Shown piece after piece: positions 5,981-7,372 of a stretch of 7,372 nucleotides of DNA. Source of the DNA: an uncultured Alphaproteobacteria bacterium (GTDB lineage Bacteria; Pseudomonadota; Alphaproteobacteria; Caulobacterales; Caulobacteraceae); contig CAIYSH010000412.1 of assembly GCA_903928755.1 (NCBI GenBank), forward strand, positions 1 through 7,372, in the 5' to 3' direction. The stretch's first letter is position 1. Each line of letters starts with the position of its first letter. The notes under the pieces are model-generated. The model made no database searches. It had not been told where the DNA came from and saw nothing but the letters and a program-made list of their open reading frames with translations. The position numbers and the translations under genes were made by a program.

Positions 5981-7372
5981 ATGAGCCGATCCGACTATAG
6001 CGACCATGACGGCGTGGCCCTGGCGGCCCTGGTGGCCCGGGGCGAAACCACACCTCTTGAACTGGTTGACTGCGCCATCGAACGGATCGAGCGGCACAAT
6101 CCGGTGCTGAATGCCGTGGTGCATACGGCCTTTGACGAGGCCCGGGATCGCGCCAAGGGGCCCCTGCCCGACGGTCCCTTCAAGGGTGTGCCCTTCCTGA
6201 TCAAGGACCTGGGCATGCCGGTCGCCGGCTGGCCACGCAGTTCGGGCAGCCGCTTTGCCCGCAATATCATGGATACCGAAGACGGCGGACTGACCGCCGC
6301 CTATCGTCGGTCCGGGGTCATACCGCTCGGCAAGACCAATACCCCGGAATACGGCATTACCGGCACGACCGAGAGCGCCCATCTTGGACCCTGCCGCAAT
6401 CCCTGGAACCCCGGCTACATCTCGGGCGGATCCTCCGGCGGGTCGGCCTCGGCTGTAGCCGCCGGCATTGTGCCCATGGCCCATGCGTCGGACGGACTGG
6501 GCTCGATCCGCATTCCCGCCGCCTGCTGTGGGCTGGTGGGGCTGAAGGTCAACAAGGACCGCAATCTCAACCTGCCCGACGACTTCGACTATGCCATGGG
6601 CTTTGTGGTCGATCATGTGGTCAGCCGTACGGTTCGCGACAGCGCCGCCATGCTGGACGCCACGGGGGTGGCAGACCCCACCTCGCCCTATCCCTTCCCG
6701 CCCAAGGCCGCGCCCTATATGGAGGAGATCGAACGCGCTCCCGGTCGCCTGCGCATTGCCTGGTCATCAGAGACCGCCTCGGGCCGACCCATTGATCCGG
6801 AAATCCAGGCCGCCCTGGAACGCACGGCCGACGTCCTGAAGCAGCTGGGTCATGAGGTTGTCGAAAAGGGCCTGGGGATCGACTACCGCGCCCTCTATGC
6901 GGCAAGGGGCCCGGTTTCGGGGGCCAATTTCGCCGCCGGCATGGCCAAGCTGATCGAACGGGTGGGCCGCGAGCCCGAACCCGACGAGCTGGAAGGCCTG
7001 ACCTGGGCCTCGCTCAAGGGCGGCCGCAAGGTGACCGGCGAAATGGCCTTCAAGGGCTGGCAGGACCTGCGCCGCCTGAACCGCGAAACCCTGGCCTTCT
7101 TCAACGATTGGGATGTCTATCTGAGCCCCGTGCTGGGGACGCCTGTGCCGGAGATCGGCTATCTGAGCCCGGTCGACCACGAGCCCAAGGAGGTCAACCG
7201 TCGCCAGGGTCAGGTCTTCCCCTATACCCCGCCCTTCAACTTTTCGGGCCAGCCCTCCATCTCCCTGCCTTTGGAAACTGACTCCAGGGGCCTGCCGATC
7301 GGGATGATGTTCACCTCCCGCTATGCCGACGAGGCGACCCTTTTCCGCCTCGCCGCTCAGTTGGAAAAGGAA
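5981..7372 (+). CDS. Amidase-signature family hydrolase (3' end outside window)
   Basis: From ATG 5981 there are 464 open codons to the right edge with no stop, so the C-terminus lies outside; related amidases are about 465-500 residues, so little is missing. The Ser-cisSer-Lys triad is complete: Lys75 in GVPFLIKDLG, the cis-serine Ser151 in GGSSGGSASAVAAG, and the nucleophile Ser175 in SDGLGSIRIPAACCGLVGLK. The 24-residue spacing between the serines matches well-studied family members. The nucleophile loop reads DGLGS rather than the usual DGGGS, and GLKVNKDRN replaces GLKPSRGR. Overall it resembles the group containing 6-aminohexanoate-cyclic-dimer hydrolase (NylA) and aryl/acyl amidases, so cleavage of a small carboxamide to acid plus amine or ammonia is likely; the substrate is not determinable. 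It lies 21 bases after the aminotransferase. The Shine-Dalgarno is weak (GAAAGACAAG), which suits translation within an operon. Confidence 0.9.
   Translation, partial: MSRSDYSDHDGVALAALVARGETTPLELVDCAIERIERHNPVLNAVVHTAFDEARDRAKGPLPDGPFKGVPFLIKDLGMPVAGWPRSSGSRFARNIMDTEDGGLTAAYRRSGVIPLGKTNTPEYGITGTTESAHLGPCRNPWNPGYISGGSSGGSASAVAAGIVPMAHASDGLGSIRIPAACCGLVGLKVNKDRNLNLPDDFDYAMGFVVDHVVSRTVRDSAAMLDATGVADPTSPYPFPPKAAPYMEEIERAPGRLRIAWSSETASGRPIDPEIQAALERTADVLKQLGHEVVEKGLGIDYRALYAARGPVSGANFAAGMAKLIERVGREPEPDELEGLTWASLKGGRKVTGEMAFKGWQDLRRLNRETLAFFNDWDVYLSPVLGTPVPEIGYLSPVDHEPKEVNRRQGQVFPYTPPFNFSGQPSISLPLETDSRGLPIGMMFTSRYADEATLFRLAAQLEKE

Overview
The window is GC-rich DNA with short intergenic gaps and gene families typical of an alphaproteobacterium. 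A Caulobacter/Phenylobacterium-like host is a guess from composition and gene style, not something the sequence proves. All functional calls come from reading motifs by eye; no database search was run.

Layout, left to right: (i) 1-840, minus strand: a zinc-independent MDR-superfamily alcohol dehydrogenase/quinone oxidoreductase that runs off the left edge. (ii) 915-1571, minus strand: a VapBC-type toxin-antitoxin operon with a Phd/YefM-fold antitoxin and a PIN-domain toxin. The toxin frame is broken by one extra base, which removes its last two catalytic aspartates. Directly upstream is a striking array of five TAGCTA palindromes, a likely autoregulatory operator. (iii) 1637-1780: a possible 3' gene remnant. 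(iv) 1770-3373: a YcaC-like isochorismatase-family hydrolase and a divergent LysR-type regulator sharing a very AT-rich intergenic region. This module is visibly less GC-rich than its surroundings and looks acquired. (v) 3414-4577, minus strand: an MFS transporter. (vi) 4679 to the right edge, plus strand: a class III PLP aminotransferase and an amidase-signature hydrolase 21 bp apart, forming an operon divergent from the transporter. The amidase is open at the right edge.

How the parts may work together: transporter, amidase and aminotransferase form a plausible unit for taking up an amide-containing compound, hydrolysing it and transaminating the released amine. The substrate is unknown. 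The LysR/hydrolase pair is a self-contained regulated module. The toxin-antitoxin locus is probably a decaying accessory element.

I found no rRNA, tRNA, CRISPR array, insertion sequence or attachment site. No gene-free stretch exceeds 300 bases. I do not see a convincing new biological system. The best leads are the frameshifted toxin with its intact antitoxin, the TAGCTA array, and the divergent residues in the aminotransferase and amidase active-site motifs.
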